This document shows, piece after piece, positions 6,437 through 14,034 of a stretch of 17,545 bases of DNA (positions within the stretch are counted from its first letter, which is position 1; every line of letters begins with the position of its first letter). The notes beneath the pieces are model-generated. The model saw only the letters and a list, made by a program, of their open reading frames with translations, made no database searches and was not told the DNA's origin. The stretch lies in assembly GCA_934256695.1 (NCBI GenBank), contig CAKQPE010000034.1, positions 1 to 17,545 on the forward strand. Reading direction: 5' to 3'. The position numbers and the translations under genes were made by a program. This DNA comes from an uncultured Eubacteriales bacterium (GTDB lineage Bacteria > Bacillota > Clostridia > Lachnospirales > Anaerotignaceae).

Positions 6437-6940
6437 CTACACCTCCTCATCACATTTGAATAGAGAACGCAGACTTTCAAACTTAGGATTTATATAAGTA
6501 GTGTCGCAACCGCAGTCACCCTCGTTCAAATCCTTTCCGCATACAGGACAAAGACCCTTACAGTCCTCGCTGCAAATAACCTTCATAGGAAGGCTGAACA
6601 GAATGCTTCTGCTAACAACGGATGAAAGTTCTATTATACTTCCATTAAAAGTTTCTGCCTCATCTTCATTGCCTGTATTAGTATAAATTTCCTCAATATC
6701 AAAGTCAAGCTCTGTTTCAATATCTTTAAGGCATCTGCTGCAGCTTAAAAGCACATCAACACTGCCTTTTGCAGAAACATCAAACTTTCCGTCAATATTG
6801 GTTATTGTTCCTTCAACCTTTACAGGCGACAGAAACGCATTTATATTGGGTTTAAAGCTGTCTGAAGATAAACTTTCAGAAACTTCAAAAGAAATGCTTT
6901 CGCCTTTTTTCATTAATATTTCAGAAATATCTACAAACAT
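6437..6940 (-). CDS. yceD: YceD/DUF177 family protein (23S rRNA accumulation)
   Basis: This 167-residue protein belongs to the DUF177/YceD family, called YlbN in Bacillus; its E. coli member is linked to 23S rRNA accumulation. The conserved CSRC pair is at Cys67/Cys70. A second cysteine-rich block (Cys123, 127, 131, 134, 143, 145) includes CKGLCPVCGKDLN and looks like a metal-binding knuckle, as is common in Gram-positive members. The C-terminal NPKFESLRSL is typical of the family. It is the first gene of the operon, just downstream of a near-consensus promoter, and is joined to rpmF by a 2-base gap. The start ATG 6940 has a GGGGTGAT ribosome-binding site. Confidence 0.92.
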   Translation of the reverse strand: MFVDISEILMKKGESISFEVSESLSSDSFKPNINAFLSPVKVEGTITNIDGKFDVSAKGSVDVLLSCSRCLKDIETELDFDIEEIYTNTGNEDEAETFNGSIIELSSVVSRSILFSLPMKVICSEDCKGLCPVCGKDLNEGDCGCDTTYINPKFESLRSLFKCDEEV

Positions 6941-6969
6941 ACTATCACCCCGAAAGTCACACTTCTATT

Positions 6970-6998
6970 AGTATATCCAATATAACCTACTTTGTCAA
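6970..6998 (-). promoter_or_regulatory. Sigma-A promoter of the yceD-rpmF-plsX-acpP-rnc operon
   Basis: On the minus strand a perfect TTGACA (6993-6998), a 17-bp spacer and TATACT (6970-6975) give one of the strongest promoters visible here. The predicted transcript would start about 25 bases before the yceD start codon. Confidence 0.85.
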
Positions 6999-7115
6999 AT
7001 ATTTTTTAAAATATTATCAATAAAATATACAAAAAGATATACCTTTACCATTCTTTTTAAAACAACTAAATAAACATTTAAAGACCAATCCCCAAAGATT
7101 GACTTATGTTAAAAA

Positions 7116-8312
7116 TCAGTCAGCTTCAACAATTTCCTTTGTATCTCTTGCAATAACAAGTTCTTCGTTTGTAGGTATTACAAATACCTGTACTCTTGAC
7201 TGTTTTGTTGTAATTTCGATTTCTTCGCCTCTAAGAGAGTTCTTGTAGCTGTCAAGCTCGATGCCGAGGTATCCGAGATAGTTGCAGATAAGCTGTCTTG
7301 TAGGGCCGCTGTTTTCACCGAGACCTGCTGTAAATACGATAGCATCTACACCGTTCATTGTTGCAACATATTCGCCGATTGTCTTAGCAACTCTATATGC
7401 GAATGTTTCAAGAGCGATAGCTGCTCTCTTGTTGCCTTCGTTTTCAGCTTCTTCAATATCTCTGAAGTCACTTGATACACCGGAAATACCGTAAACGCCT
7501 GATTCCTTGTTAAGGATTCTGTCCATTTCGTCAATAGAAAGACCTTCTTTTCTCATAAGGAAAAGAACTGCTGCTGCGTCAATGCTTCCGCTTCGTGTAC
7601 CCATAGCAATACCGTCAAGTGGTGTAAAGCCCATAGATGTATCGATTGAAATACCGCCCTGAACAGCTGTAACACTGCCGCCGTTTCCAAGGTGACAAGT
7701 AATGATTTTAAGATTTTCGATTGGAATATCCATCATTTTAGCACATTCCTGAGAAACGTATTTATGGCTTGTTCCGTGGAAACCGTATTTTCTTATTTTG
7801 TATTTTTCATAATATTTGTAAGGTATAGCATAAAGGAATGCTTTTTCAGGCATTGTCTGATGGAAAGCTGTATCAAATACTGCTACCATTGGTACACCCG
7901 GCATAAGCTTTTCGCATACTTCAATACCTGTAAGGTTTGCAGGGTTGTGAAGTGGAGCAAGTTCAATAAAATCTGTGATATATTTTTTAACTTCAGGTGT
8001 AATAAGAACTGATTTTTTGAAGTGGTCACCACCGTGAGCAACACGATGTCCTACAGCATCGATTTCCTTCATGCTTGTAATTACGCCGTGTTCGCTGTCT
8101 AAAAGAGCATTAAGAACTGCCTGAATAGCATCGTTATGATCTTTTAAAGGGGCCTCTGAAACAAATTTTTCTTTGCCTACAGCTTCGTGTTTAAGTCTGC
8201 CGTCAATACCGATTCTTTCGCAAAGACCCTTTGCAAGAACTTCTTCTTTTTCCATATCAATTAACTGATATTTTAATGATGAGCTTCCGCAGTTGATAAC
8301 AAGAACCTTCAT
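7116..8312 (-). CDS. ackA: Acetate kinase
   Basis: This enzyme converts acetyl-phosphate and ADP to acetate and ATP, the energy-yielding last step of acetate fermentation. It has 398 residues. The start is ATG 8312 after AGGAG, giving MKVLVINCGSSSLKY; the frame is open 20 codons further but without a ribosome-binding site. Conserved active-site residues known from the Methanosarcina enzyme are present: Asn7, Arg90, Asp148 (VFDTAFHQTMP), His180 (YGFHGTSH), HLGNGGSV at 207-214, Arg240 (MGTRSGSID), and the Glu of TNEELVIARDT near the C-terminus. It lies downstream of pta on the same strand, 94 bp away, with a strong intercistronic hairpin. Only a weak, wobble-rich hairpin near 7085-7106 is available as its terminator. 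Confidence 0.97.
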   Translation of the reverse strand: MKVLVINCGSSSLKYQLIDMEKEEVLAKGLCERIGIDGRLKHEAVGKEKFVSEAPLKDHNDAIQAVLNALLDSEHGVITSMKEIDAVGHRVAHGGDHFKKSVLITPEVKKYITDFIELAPLHNPANLTGIEVCEKLMPGVPMVAVFDTAFHQTMPEKAFLYAIPYKYYEKYKIRKYGFHGTSHKYVSQECAKMMDIPIENLKIITCHLGNGGSVTAVQGGISIDTSMGFTPLDGIAMGTRSGSIDAAAVLFLMRKEGLSIDEMDRILNKESGVYGISGVSSDFRDIEEAENEGNKRAAIALETFAYRVAKTIGEYVATMNGVDAIVFTAGLGENSGPTRQLICNYLGYLGIELDSYKNSLRGEEIEITTKQSRVQVFVIPTNEELVIARDTKEIVEAD

Positions 8313-8357
8313 TTTGTTTTCTCCTATTCTTTTTAAAAACTTAATTTTTATAATTAC

Positions 8358-8389
8358 AGCCGGAAGGAGCAATAAAGCTCCATCCGGTT
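8358..8389 (-). other. Strong pta-ackA intercistronic hairpin
   Basis: A 13-position stem with one A-A mismatch (arms 8358-8370 and 8377-8389) has a 6-base loop and GGAGC/GCTCC next to the loop. On the coding strand it is followed by GTAATTATAAAAATT rather than a clean U-tract, so it is more likely an mRNA-processing, stability or partial-attenuation element than a full terminator. Confidence 0.6.
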
Positions 8390-8406
8390 AACTAAATGTT
8401 TATTTA

Positions 8407-9408
8407 TCAGATAATCTGTGCTTCAAAAGCTGTCATAGCGATAACTGCAACGATGTCGTTTGCATAGCAGCCTCTTGAAAGGTCATTAACAGGTTTTGCA
8501 AGACCCTGAATAATAGGTCCGAAAGCTTCTGCACCTGCGAATCTCTGAACGAGTTTGTAACCGATATTACCTGCATCAATGTCAGGGAATACAAGTACGT
8601 TTGCTTTTCCTGCTACTGTGCTGCCAGGAGCTTTCTGAGCACCGATTGAAGGAACGATTGCAGCATCAAGCTGAAGTTCACCGTCAAGCTTAACATCAGG
8701 ACGCATTTCTTTTGCAATGTTTGTAGCGTTTACAACTTTGTCTACATCAGGATGTGAAGCAGAACCCTTTGTTGAGTGGCTGAGCATAGCAACTCTTGCT
8801 TCGCCGTCGCAGAATGCTGCATAGCTGTCTGCTGTTGTTACAGCGATTTCAGCAAGCTGCTGGCTGTCAGGCTGCTGGTTAAGTGTACAGTCAGCAAACA
8901 TAAGAACGCCGTCATCACCGAATTCCTTCTTGTCGCAAACCATTACGAAGAAAGTTGAAGCTGTCTTGATGCCAGGTTTTGTTTTGATAATCTGGAGAGC
9001 AGGACGCATAACATCTGCTGTTGCATGAATAGCACCTGAAACCATACCGTCTGCAACACCCATCTTAACGAGCATAACACCGAAGTAAAGAGGATCTGCA
9101 AGAATCTTCTTAGCCTGTTCCGGTGTAACACCTTTGCTCTTTCTGAGTTCACAGAAAAGATTAATCATTTCGTCATATCTTTCGTAGTTTTCAGGGTCGA
9201 TTATTGTAGCACCTGAAACGTCAAATCCGCCTGCTTCCTGAGCAGCTTTTATTATTTCATCTTTGTTGCCGATAAGAACGATGTCTGCAAAACCTTCTTT
9301 AAGTGTTGTTGCAGCAGCTTCAAGGTTTCTCTTTTCAAATGATTCAGGAAGAACTATAGTCTTCTTGCTTTTTCTTGCTTTTTCTTTAATACTTGTTAAA
9401 AAGTCCAT
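8407..9408 (-). CDS. pta: Phosphate acetyltransferase
   Basis: This enzyme converts acetyl-CoA and phosphate to acetyl-phosphate and CoA, feeding AckA. It has 333 residues, the short catalytic-domain-only form usual in Firmicutes, without the N-terminal regulatory domain of enterobacterial Pta. Family motifs include ADGMVSGAIHATADVMRPALQ (about 119-139), FADCTLNQQP (171-180), and MLSHSTKGS (208-216). Ser311-Arg312 in NDLSRGC match the catalytic Ser/Arg region of the Methanosarcina enzyme. The start ATG 9408 has a GAGGAGG ribosome-binding site and its own sigma-A promoter about 130 bp upstream. A 5-bp hairpin CGGCT/AGCCG (9431-9443) lies in the leader just before the ribosome-binding site. A phosphotransbutyrylase role is less likely given the pairing with ackA. 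Confidence 0.96.
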   Translation of the reverse strand: MDFLTSIKEKARKSKKTIVLPESFEKRNLEAAATTLKEGFADIVLIGNKDEIIKAAQEAGGFDVSGATIIDPENYERYDEMINLFCELRKSKGVTPEQAKKILADPLYFGVMLVKMGVADGMVSGAIHATADVMRPALQIIKTKPGIKTASTFFVMVCDKKEFGDDGVLMFADCTLNQQPDSQQLAEIAVTTADSYAAFCDGEARVAMLSHSTKGSASHPDVDKVVNATNIAKEMRPDVKLDGELQLDAAIVPSIGAQKAPGSTVAGKANVLVFPDIDAGNIGYKLVQRFAGAEAFGPIIQGLAKPVNDLSRGCYANDIVAVIAMTAFEAQII

Positions 9409-9543
9409 TTTAAATCCTCCTCATGAACTGCGGCTTTTAGCCGTCTTTATATTTATTTACATACTAATTCATATATGGCAGTCAAAACGCTTTGCCTTTA
9501 CAAAACCCTTAATTCTGCCATAAATGTATTAATTATCAAACAT

Positions 9544-9572
9544 ATTATATACAAATGCTTTTGGTGTTACAA
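9544..9572 (-). promoter_or_regulatory. Sigma-A promoter of pta-ackA
   Basis: On the minus strand: TTGTAA (9567-9572), a 17-bp spacer, TATAAT (9544-9549). The spacing is ideal and the -10 perfect. It implies a leader of about 130 bases before pta. Confidence 0.75.
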
Positions 9573-9600
9573 TACTTTTTATAAAATTTTTCTCCAATTT

Positions 9601-9630
9601 TTGTTTATTTTTTTAAATCTCTGCTATAAT
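9601..9630 (+). promoter_or_regulatory. Sigma-A promoter of tmcAL-ylbJ
   Basis: TTGTTT (9601-9606), an 18-bp spacer, TATAAT (9625-9630), then GGAGGAG (9650-9656) and ATG 9661. The transcript leader would be short, about 25 bases. It is back to back with the pta promoter. Confidence 0.75.
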
Positions 9631-9660
9631 CTTATTAAATAAACTATTTGGAGGAGACTT

Positions 9661-10875
9661 ATGACAGCCACAGCAGTAACTGCCGAATACAATCCTTTTC
9701 ATAACGGACACAGACATCATATAAATGATTCAAAATCAAAAACAAATGCCGATTATATAATAACCGTAATGAGTGGGAACTTTGTCCAGAGAGGCGAGCC
9801 TGCCATTCTGGATAAATGGAAAAGAACCGAACTTGCCCTTAAAAACGGTTCGGATATGGTTCTTGAACTTCCAGCATTTTTTTCCTGTGCCAGTGCCGAA
9901 TACTTTGCTTTCGGTGCGGTAAGCATTATGGAAAAATCAAATATAGTCGATTTTATATCATTCGGTTCGGAAACCGACGATATTTCAATGCTTTGGGAAT
10001 TTTCAAAAGCCATAGCAGACGAAAAAAACGGTTTCGGAACAGTTCTTTCGCAATATCTTTCAAAAGGCATGGGTTTTCCTCTTGCAAGAGAAAATGCACT
10101 GAAAAAACTCGGTATAAATATACCTGTTCTTTCAGCCAACAATATTCTTGCAACAGAATATATGAAAGCCCTTATCAAATTTAATTCAAATATAAAACCT
10201 GTATGTGTAAAACGTACCGATAACGGCTATAACAGCCTTAATCCTACAGATAAATTTGCATCTGCAACAAATATAAGAAAACTGCTTTTTGATACCCCTA
10301 CCGAAATAAAGCCTTTTGTTCCCGAAAATGCATATGACTTGATTTTTAAAGAAATATCAAAAAACAATATCGTAACATCAAACGATATGTCTCACATATT
10401 AAATTATATTCTCCGTACAAAATCCGCCGAAGAACTTTCGGAAATTCTTGATGTCAGAGAAGGAATAGAAAATAAATTTTTAAAAGCCGTACAGACTCTT
10501 TATAACTTTGATGACATAGCAATGTATGCCAAATCCAAAAGATATTCCTATACAGGTATACAGCGTATGCTTTTGCATATAATTCTCGGTATCAAATCAG
10601 AAGATATGGCATATTACAAAAATAACGGTTTCTGCCCATATATAAGAGTTCTGGGATTTAAAAAATCCGCCGTTTCTCTTTTAAAAGAGCTTACGGAAAA
10701 ATCTTCCGTTCCTGTTGTTGTTAATGTAAAAAAGGACGAATCAAAATTGAATGAAAAAGCCAAGTTTATATTTGATTTTGAAAAACAGGCAGATGATATT
10801 TACTATATGTGCCAAAAAAATCCTCTGAACCGTTTTCCGAACAGAGACTATACTCACCCACCGGTAATAATATAA
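9661..10875 (+). CDS. tmcAL: tRNA(Met) cytidine acetate ligase
   Basis: TmcAL (YlbM in Bacillus) uses acetate and ATP to form N4-acetylcytidine at the wobble position of elongator tRNA(Met). It has 404 residues. The nucleotidyltransferase motif NPFHNGH is at 11-17, within AEYNPFHNGHRHH, and the diagnostic SGNFVQRGEPA at 38-48. The start ATG 9661 follows GGAGGAG. It is the first gene of a two-gene unit with ylbJ, 48 bp downstream. Acetate is the substrate of TmcAL and the product of the divergently transcribed Pta-AckA pathway; the proximity is suggestive but could simply reflect the ancestral ylb order. Confidence 0.93.
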   Translation: MTATAVTAEYNPFHNGHRHHINDSKSKTNADYIITVMSGNFVQRGEPAILDKWKRTELALKNGSDMVLELPAFFSCASAEYFAFGAVSIMEKSNIVDFISFGSETDDISMLWEFSKAIADEKNGFGTVLSQYLSKGMGFPLARENALKKLGINIPVLSANNILATEYMKALIKFNSNIKPVCVKRTDNGYNSLNPTDKFASATNIRKLLFDTPTEIKPFVPENAYDLIFKEISKNNIVTSNDMSHILNYILRTKSAEELSEILDVREGIENKFLKAVQTLYNFDDIAMYAKSKRYSYTGIQRMLLHIILGIKSEDMAYYKNNGFCPYIRVLGFKKSAVSLLKELTEKSSVPVVVNVKKDESKLNEKAKFIFDFEKQADDIYYMCQKNPLNRFPNRDYTHPPVII

Positions 10876-10923
10876 TTTTATTTTGAATATAATTGAATAA
10901 CAAATCCGAAAGGCCAAAAGACT

Positions 10924-11886
10924 GTGAAAAACAAATATATTTCTTTATTAATCAATATGTTTGCCCTTTTTACAGCCTTTTTTCTGCTCTTTTTCCCGAA
11001 AGAAATGATTTCGGCAGCCAAAAATGGTCTTTTGATATGGTTTAATAACGTAATTCCTTCTCTTTTCCCATTTATGATAACCGTAAATATAATAACTTCT
11101 AAATCATTAAAAATCCCTCACTTTCTTTCCTTATGTTTTGAAAAACTTTTCAATACAAATCCACAGGGAATAACAGCATATGTTTTCGGTCTGCTTTCCG
11201 GCTATCCCCTTGGAGCAAAAATAACATCTGACTTATATTTTAACAATAAAATAACCTCTGTCGATGCCCAGAAAATGCTTTTTTTCTGCTGTAACGCAAG
11301 TCCTGTTTTTATTATAGGTACTTTTGCCTGTGAAATATTAAATATGCCTTTTATCGGATACATAATTCTTTTATCATCTTTTTTATCAAATACCATCTGT
11401 GGAATTATATCGGGAAGAATTTTGTTTTCTCAAAAAGAACGGGTTTCAATATCTTTCTGTTGTACCGAAAGCAAAAAATCCTCTGCCGTTGAAAATTCCT
11501 GTGAAGCCGTAATAAAAGTCGGCGGATATATAATTCTTTTTTCCGTAATAACCGAAATTCTTTTCCTTACGGGAATAACGGAATTTTTCGCAAAATGCAT
11601 TTCTCTTTTTACTCCTCTCGGTTTTATCGAAAGTAAGTCTCTTTTCTCCGGTATTTTTGAAATGACCTGCGGAATAAAAGAACTTTCCGTAAGTACCGCA
11701 TCTGTTGCCGTAAAATCCGCAATCGGAGCATTTGTTTTAAGCTTCGGCAGTCTGTCGGTTATATTCCAATCGCTCGATTTTCTTAAAGGCATAAAAATAA
11801 GTATACCGTTGTTTGTTTTCGGCAAACTTTTAAACGGAATACTTACTGCTGTCTTTACATATGTAATTTTGTCTTTATGTTTTTAG
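10924..11886 (+). CDS. ylbJ: YlbJ-like sporulation integral membrane protein
   Basis: This 320-residue polytopic membrane protein resembles YlbJ, a Bacillus sporulation protein with nucleoside-recognition (gate-type) domains. The conserved half-site FGLLSGYPLGAKITSDLY runs from about 88 to 105; the second repeat includes SGIFEMTCGIKELS, and FFPKEMISAAKNGLLIW near the N-terminus matches the usual opening. Eight or so hydrophobic segments are visible. It starts with GTG 10924; an AAAGG about 10 bases upstream is a modest ribosome-binding site. The tmcAL neighbour supports the call because the same families are close together in Bacillus. It is shorter than the roughly 400-residue Bacillus protein. 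Its transcript would end in the family Y repeat copy B. Confidence 0.87.
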   Translation: MKNKYISLLINMFALFTAFFLLFFPKEMISAAKNGLLIWFNNVIPSLFPFMITVNIITSKSLKIPHFLSLCFEKLFNTNPQGITAYVFGLLSGYPLGAKITSDLYFNNKITSVDAQKMLFFCCNASPVFIIGTFACEILNMPFIGYIILLSSFLSNTICGIISGRILFSQKERVSISFCCTESKKSSAVENSCEAVIKVGGYIILFSVITEILFLTGITEFFAKCISLFTPLGFIESKSLFSGIFEMTCGIKELSVSTASVAVKSAIGAFVLSFGSLSVIFQSLDFLKGIKISIPLFVFGKLLNGILTAVFTYVILSLCF

Positions 11887-11915
11887 AAATTGAAAAATAA
11901 TTATTCGTACAATAT

Positions 11916-12030
11916 AAATTTATCGAACTGATTAAAACCGTGGGACTCTGTCCCACACCCTGCAAACCTTTGAAAAGGTTTGATCTAAACTTTTAGCAAA
12001 ATACCGTGACTTAGTCACGGTATTTTTAGG
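11916..12030 (+). repeat. Family Y structured repeat, copy B, ending in the ylbJ terminator
   Basis: This is the divergent family member. After AAATTTATCGAACTGA come a hairpin GTGGGA (11940-11945), loop CTCTG, TCCCAC (11951-11956); a second hairpin CAAACCTT (11963-11970), loop TGAA, AAGGTTTG (11975-11982); the unpaired segment TCTAAACTTTTAGC; and a perfect 12-bp terminator hairpin, arms 11999-12010 and 12014-12025, with a T-run. The stems differ in sequence from copies A and C but keep pairing and spacing. It begins 30 bp after the ylbJ stop. Confidence 0.8.
11999..12027 (+). terminator. Rho-independent terminator after ylbJ
   Basis: The stem AATACCGTGAC/GTCACGGTATT with a TTA loop and TTTTT tail is the third hairpin of family Y copy B. 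It is a textbook intrinsic terminator for tmcAL-ylbJ. Confidence 0.88.
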
Positions 12031-12060
12031 TTAAATATAAAATCGGCGATAATAAGCCTT

Positions 12061-12181
12061 CGCAAATAGATTTCCGAAAAATGCAATGAAATTGCATTTT
12101 ATTAAAAGTTTTACTAAATTTTTTTCAAAAAATTTTCAGGGTTTGGGGTGAAACCCCAAGGTCTTTCAGTTCCATAAATTT
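12061..12181 (-). repeat. Family Y structured repeat, copy C, at the spoIID 3' end
   Basis: Read on the minus strand, this copy begins 22 bp after the spoIID stop with AAATTTATGGAACTGA. It has stem TTGGGG/CCCCAA with loop TTTCA (12143-12159), an A/T stem AAATTTTTT/AAAAAATTT (12116-12135), the unpaired AGTAAAACTTTT segment, and a terminator hairpin. It is about 92% identical to copy A and convergent with copy B. Confidence 0.82.
12078..12100 (-). terminator. Rho-independent terminator after spoIID
   Basis: On the minus strand a perfect 10-bp stem, AAAATGCAAT/ATTGCATTTT, with loop TTC, is followed by one more T. It is the third hairpin of family Y copy C. Confidence 0.78.
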
Positions 12182-12203
12182 TTATTTTTATTACAACAAA
12201 GTT

Positions 12204-13877
12204 TTACTCCACCGTAATATCCGTATAGTAATGCTTCAATATTTCCTTATACGTATACCCTGCATCAGCCATGCCTTTTGCTCCGTACTGGCTCATTCCT
12301 ACGCCATGGCCGTTTCCTCTGCCATAGAATATAAACTTTCCATCTATAGGATAAACAGTTCCTCCGGAATAGAAATTGTTATTTGAAGGCGTACTGTTGT
12401 TGTTTGCGGTTGAAGTATTGTCTTTAACTTCTTCAAGTGTTACTTTCTGCTCTCCCTCCGGAGATACTGCATAAACGTCTCCGCTTAATTTTGTATGTTC
12501 TCCTGTGTTGTCCATAGCATATATGTTTTTCGAACTTACATTTACGTTTTCGTCAGATGTGCATACGGTTATTTGTTTTGAAGAAGTGTTTTCTTCGTCA
12601 ATATATGCAGATGCTTTTACTTTAACTGTTTTTTCGTCTGGGAGTTTTTCATTTATGGCATACATACGGCTTAAAAGAGAACCTTTTGAAGAACCGCTGC
12701 AAAAGGTTCTTGTTTCCTCTGCCGAAAGAGTTGTTTCTCCCGATGAGCCTTTTATTTTTAACTGCTGTACCCTTCCGTATTTACCTGTAAGAACCGTTAT
12801 GCTTTCAACTGTGCCTACACCCTTTCCTTTTGCAGACAACATACTTGATAAATCCGACTGGGTAAACTCCCTTGTCCATTCAGGTGCAGTTTCGTTTATT
12901 TCGGGAACAGCTTTTAAATACGGTATAGTGTTATTCCACACATTTTCGGAATCATCTGTGGAGCCTCCGCTTGAGGAAAAGAAAACCGCATTTATAGGTA
13001 CTCCGTTATAATAAGCAAGCTCTCCTTTTGTCTCATCAACAGCCTCTCTTGCAGAGGCGCTTTCGTTTGAATATCCTATGTACACCTGACAATTTGTTCC
13101 GTCACAAAGCTCATATCCGTTTTCAGCATGAACCTTCATATCACGTCTTGTAAGAGCATAGCTTCTTGCGGCAACAGCCTGTGCCTTTATTGCCTCTTTA
13201 TTCCAGCTCGAAGGCATTTCACTTGGTACTGTCCCATATAAATAATGTTCAAGGTCAACAACATTTACAGCCGTTATTTTGTTTCCTTTGTATCTCCCGA
13301 ACTCAATTCTTCCTCTGTAGCTTCTGTCCGAAAGAGTTATTATTCCGTCATTGTCCTCGGCTTTAATCTGTGGTTCAATGCCGTTAAAGAACATAACCTC
13401 TTTTCCGCTGTCCTTTAAAACAATCATTTCATTGCCTGTTACAACACTTCCGCCTACAGTATCCGCCGCAAAAGAGGTGCTGTCGGAATCGGTATTGTAT
13501 ATATATACACCCCACAGACCTTCTTCAACATATGCCGGAACACAGTCATACCCCCATAAATCTTTTAAAGCCTCACAGCCGTTTAAAGCCTTGTCGTATG
13601 AAGGATAAAATTCATTTGCGTCTATAACCGTTTCATCGGGAACAGAAAAAACAAATGCACTGCCGTTTAATTTTGCTTCACTGTCAAAATTCTCTCCGTT
13701 TTGACAGCCTATGGAAATACTTCCGTTTGATACGGGAACACTCATAACCTCTTTGTACCTGTATTCAAGACCAACTCTTATTGTATCGGGAACATTATAT
13801 CCGTAAGCCGGAATACATATAAATGCACTGCCTATTAACACTGCCGAAGCCAGAATTTTTGTCAAATTTATTTTCAA
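12204..13877 (-). CDS. spoIID: SpoIID/LytB-domain cell-wall lytic protein
   Basis: SpoIID-type proteins are lytic transglycosylases that remodel peptidoglycan, in Bacillus during engulfment of the forespore. The protein has 557 residues, longer than the classical SpoIID of about 340. It starts at TTG 13877, with AGAGAG upstream. Residues 1-26 are a signal peptide or anchor. About 65-130 look like a SPOR-type domain (VFSVPDETV...CEALKDLWGYDCVPAYVEEGLW). The SpoIID core starts near 185, with VVDLEHYLYGTVPSEMP holding the expected catalytic Glu220; AQAVAARSYALTR, Cys258/Cys263 and SSSGGSTDDSENVW follow. The terminal GRGNGHGVGMSQYGAKGMA is at 519-537. About 100 residues (408-510), partly Asn/Ser/Thr-rich, are inserted before that last motif. 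It could be a vegetative SpoIID paralogue rather than the engulfment enzyme. Confidence 0.88.
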   Translation of the reverse strand: MKINLTKILASAVLIGSAFICIPAYGYNVPDTIRVGLEYRYKEVMSVPVSNGSISIGCQNGENFDSEAKLNGSAFVFSVPDETVIDANEFYPSYDKALNGCEALKDLWGYDCVPAYVEEGLWGVYIYNTDSDSTSFAADTVGGSVVTGNEMIVLKDSGKEVMFFNGIEPQIKAEDNDGIITLSDRSYRGRIEFGRYKGNKITAVNVVDLEHYLYGTVPSEMPSSWNKEAIKAQAVAARSYALTRRDMKVHAENGYELCDGTNCQVYIGYSNESASAREAVDETKGELAYYNGVPINAVFFSSSGGSTDDSENVWNNTIPYLKAVPEINETAPEWTREFTQSDLSSMLSAKGKGVGTVESITVLTGKYGRVQQLKIKGSSGETTLSAEETRTFCSGSSKGSLLSRMYAINEKLPDEKTVKVKASAYIDEENTSSKQITVCTSDENVNVSSKNIYAMDNTGEHTKLSGDVYAVSPEGEQKVTLEEVKDNTSTANNNSTPSNNNFYSGGTVYPIDGKFIFYGRGNGHGVGMSQYGAKGMADAGYTYKEILKHYYTDITVE

Positions 13878-13905
13878 TTAAAATCTCTCTTTTCACCTTT
13901 AAATT

Positions 13906-13926
13906 TCGGACTTTTACAAAATCCGA
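13906..13926 (-). other. Leader hairpin upstream of spoIID
   Basis: On the minus strand TCGGATTTT and AAAAGTCCGA pair over 9 bp (one T-G) around a 3-base GTA loop, in the predicted spoIID leader just upstream of the AGGTG and AGAGAG sequences. There is no T-run, so it is not a terminator; an effect on translation or RNA stability is conceivable. Confidence 0.45.
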
Positions 13927-13935
13927 CACTTAATT

Positions 13936-13964
13936 ATTTTAACATCAATCAAATTTAACTTCAA
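13936..13964 (-). promoter_or_regulatory. Putative spoIID promoter
   Basis: On the minus strand: TTGAAG (13959-13964), 17 bp, TAAAAT (13936-13941). It looks sigma-A-like. I did not find a convincing sporulation sigma-E site, which would have been expected for a forespore-engulfment gene. Confidence 0.5.
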
Positions 13965-14005
13965 TAGATACCAATAAAGCGAAACAAAACTGTAATTTAT
14001 TAAAT

Positions 14006-14034
14006 TTGAAAAACATATCTTAATATGCTATATT
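14006..14034 (+). promoter_or_regulatory. Sigma-A promoter of the MATE gene
   Basis: TTGAAA (14006-14011), 17 bp, TATATT (14029-14034). It implies an unusually long leader of about 190 bases before ATG 14233, which contains the GC-rich patch and dyad at 14061-14104. Confidence 0.6.

Noticed and set aside
8313..8372. 20-codon upstream extension of AckA
   Set aside because: It has no ribosome-binding site; AGGAG before ATG 8312 gives the canonical MKVLVINCGSSS start.
9753..10178. 141-residue minus-strand frame opposite tmcAL
   Set aside because: It is an antisense shadow of tmcAL with no ribosome-binding site or domain; tmcAL motifs are unambiguous.
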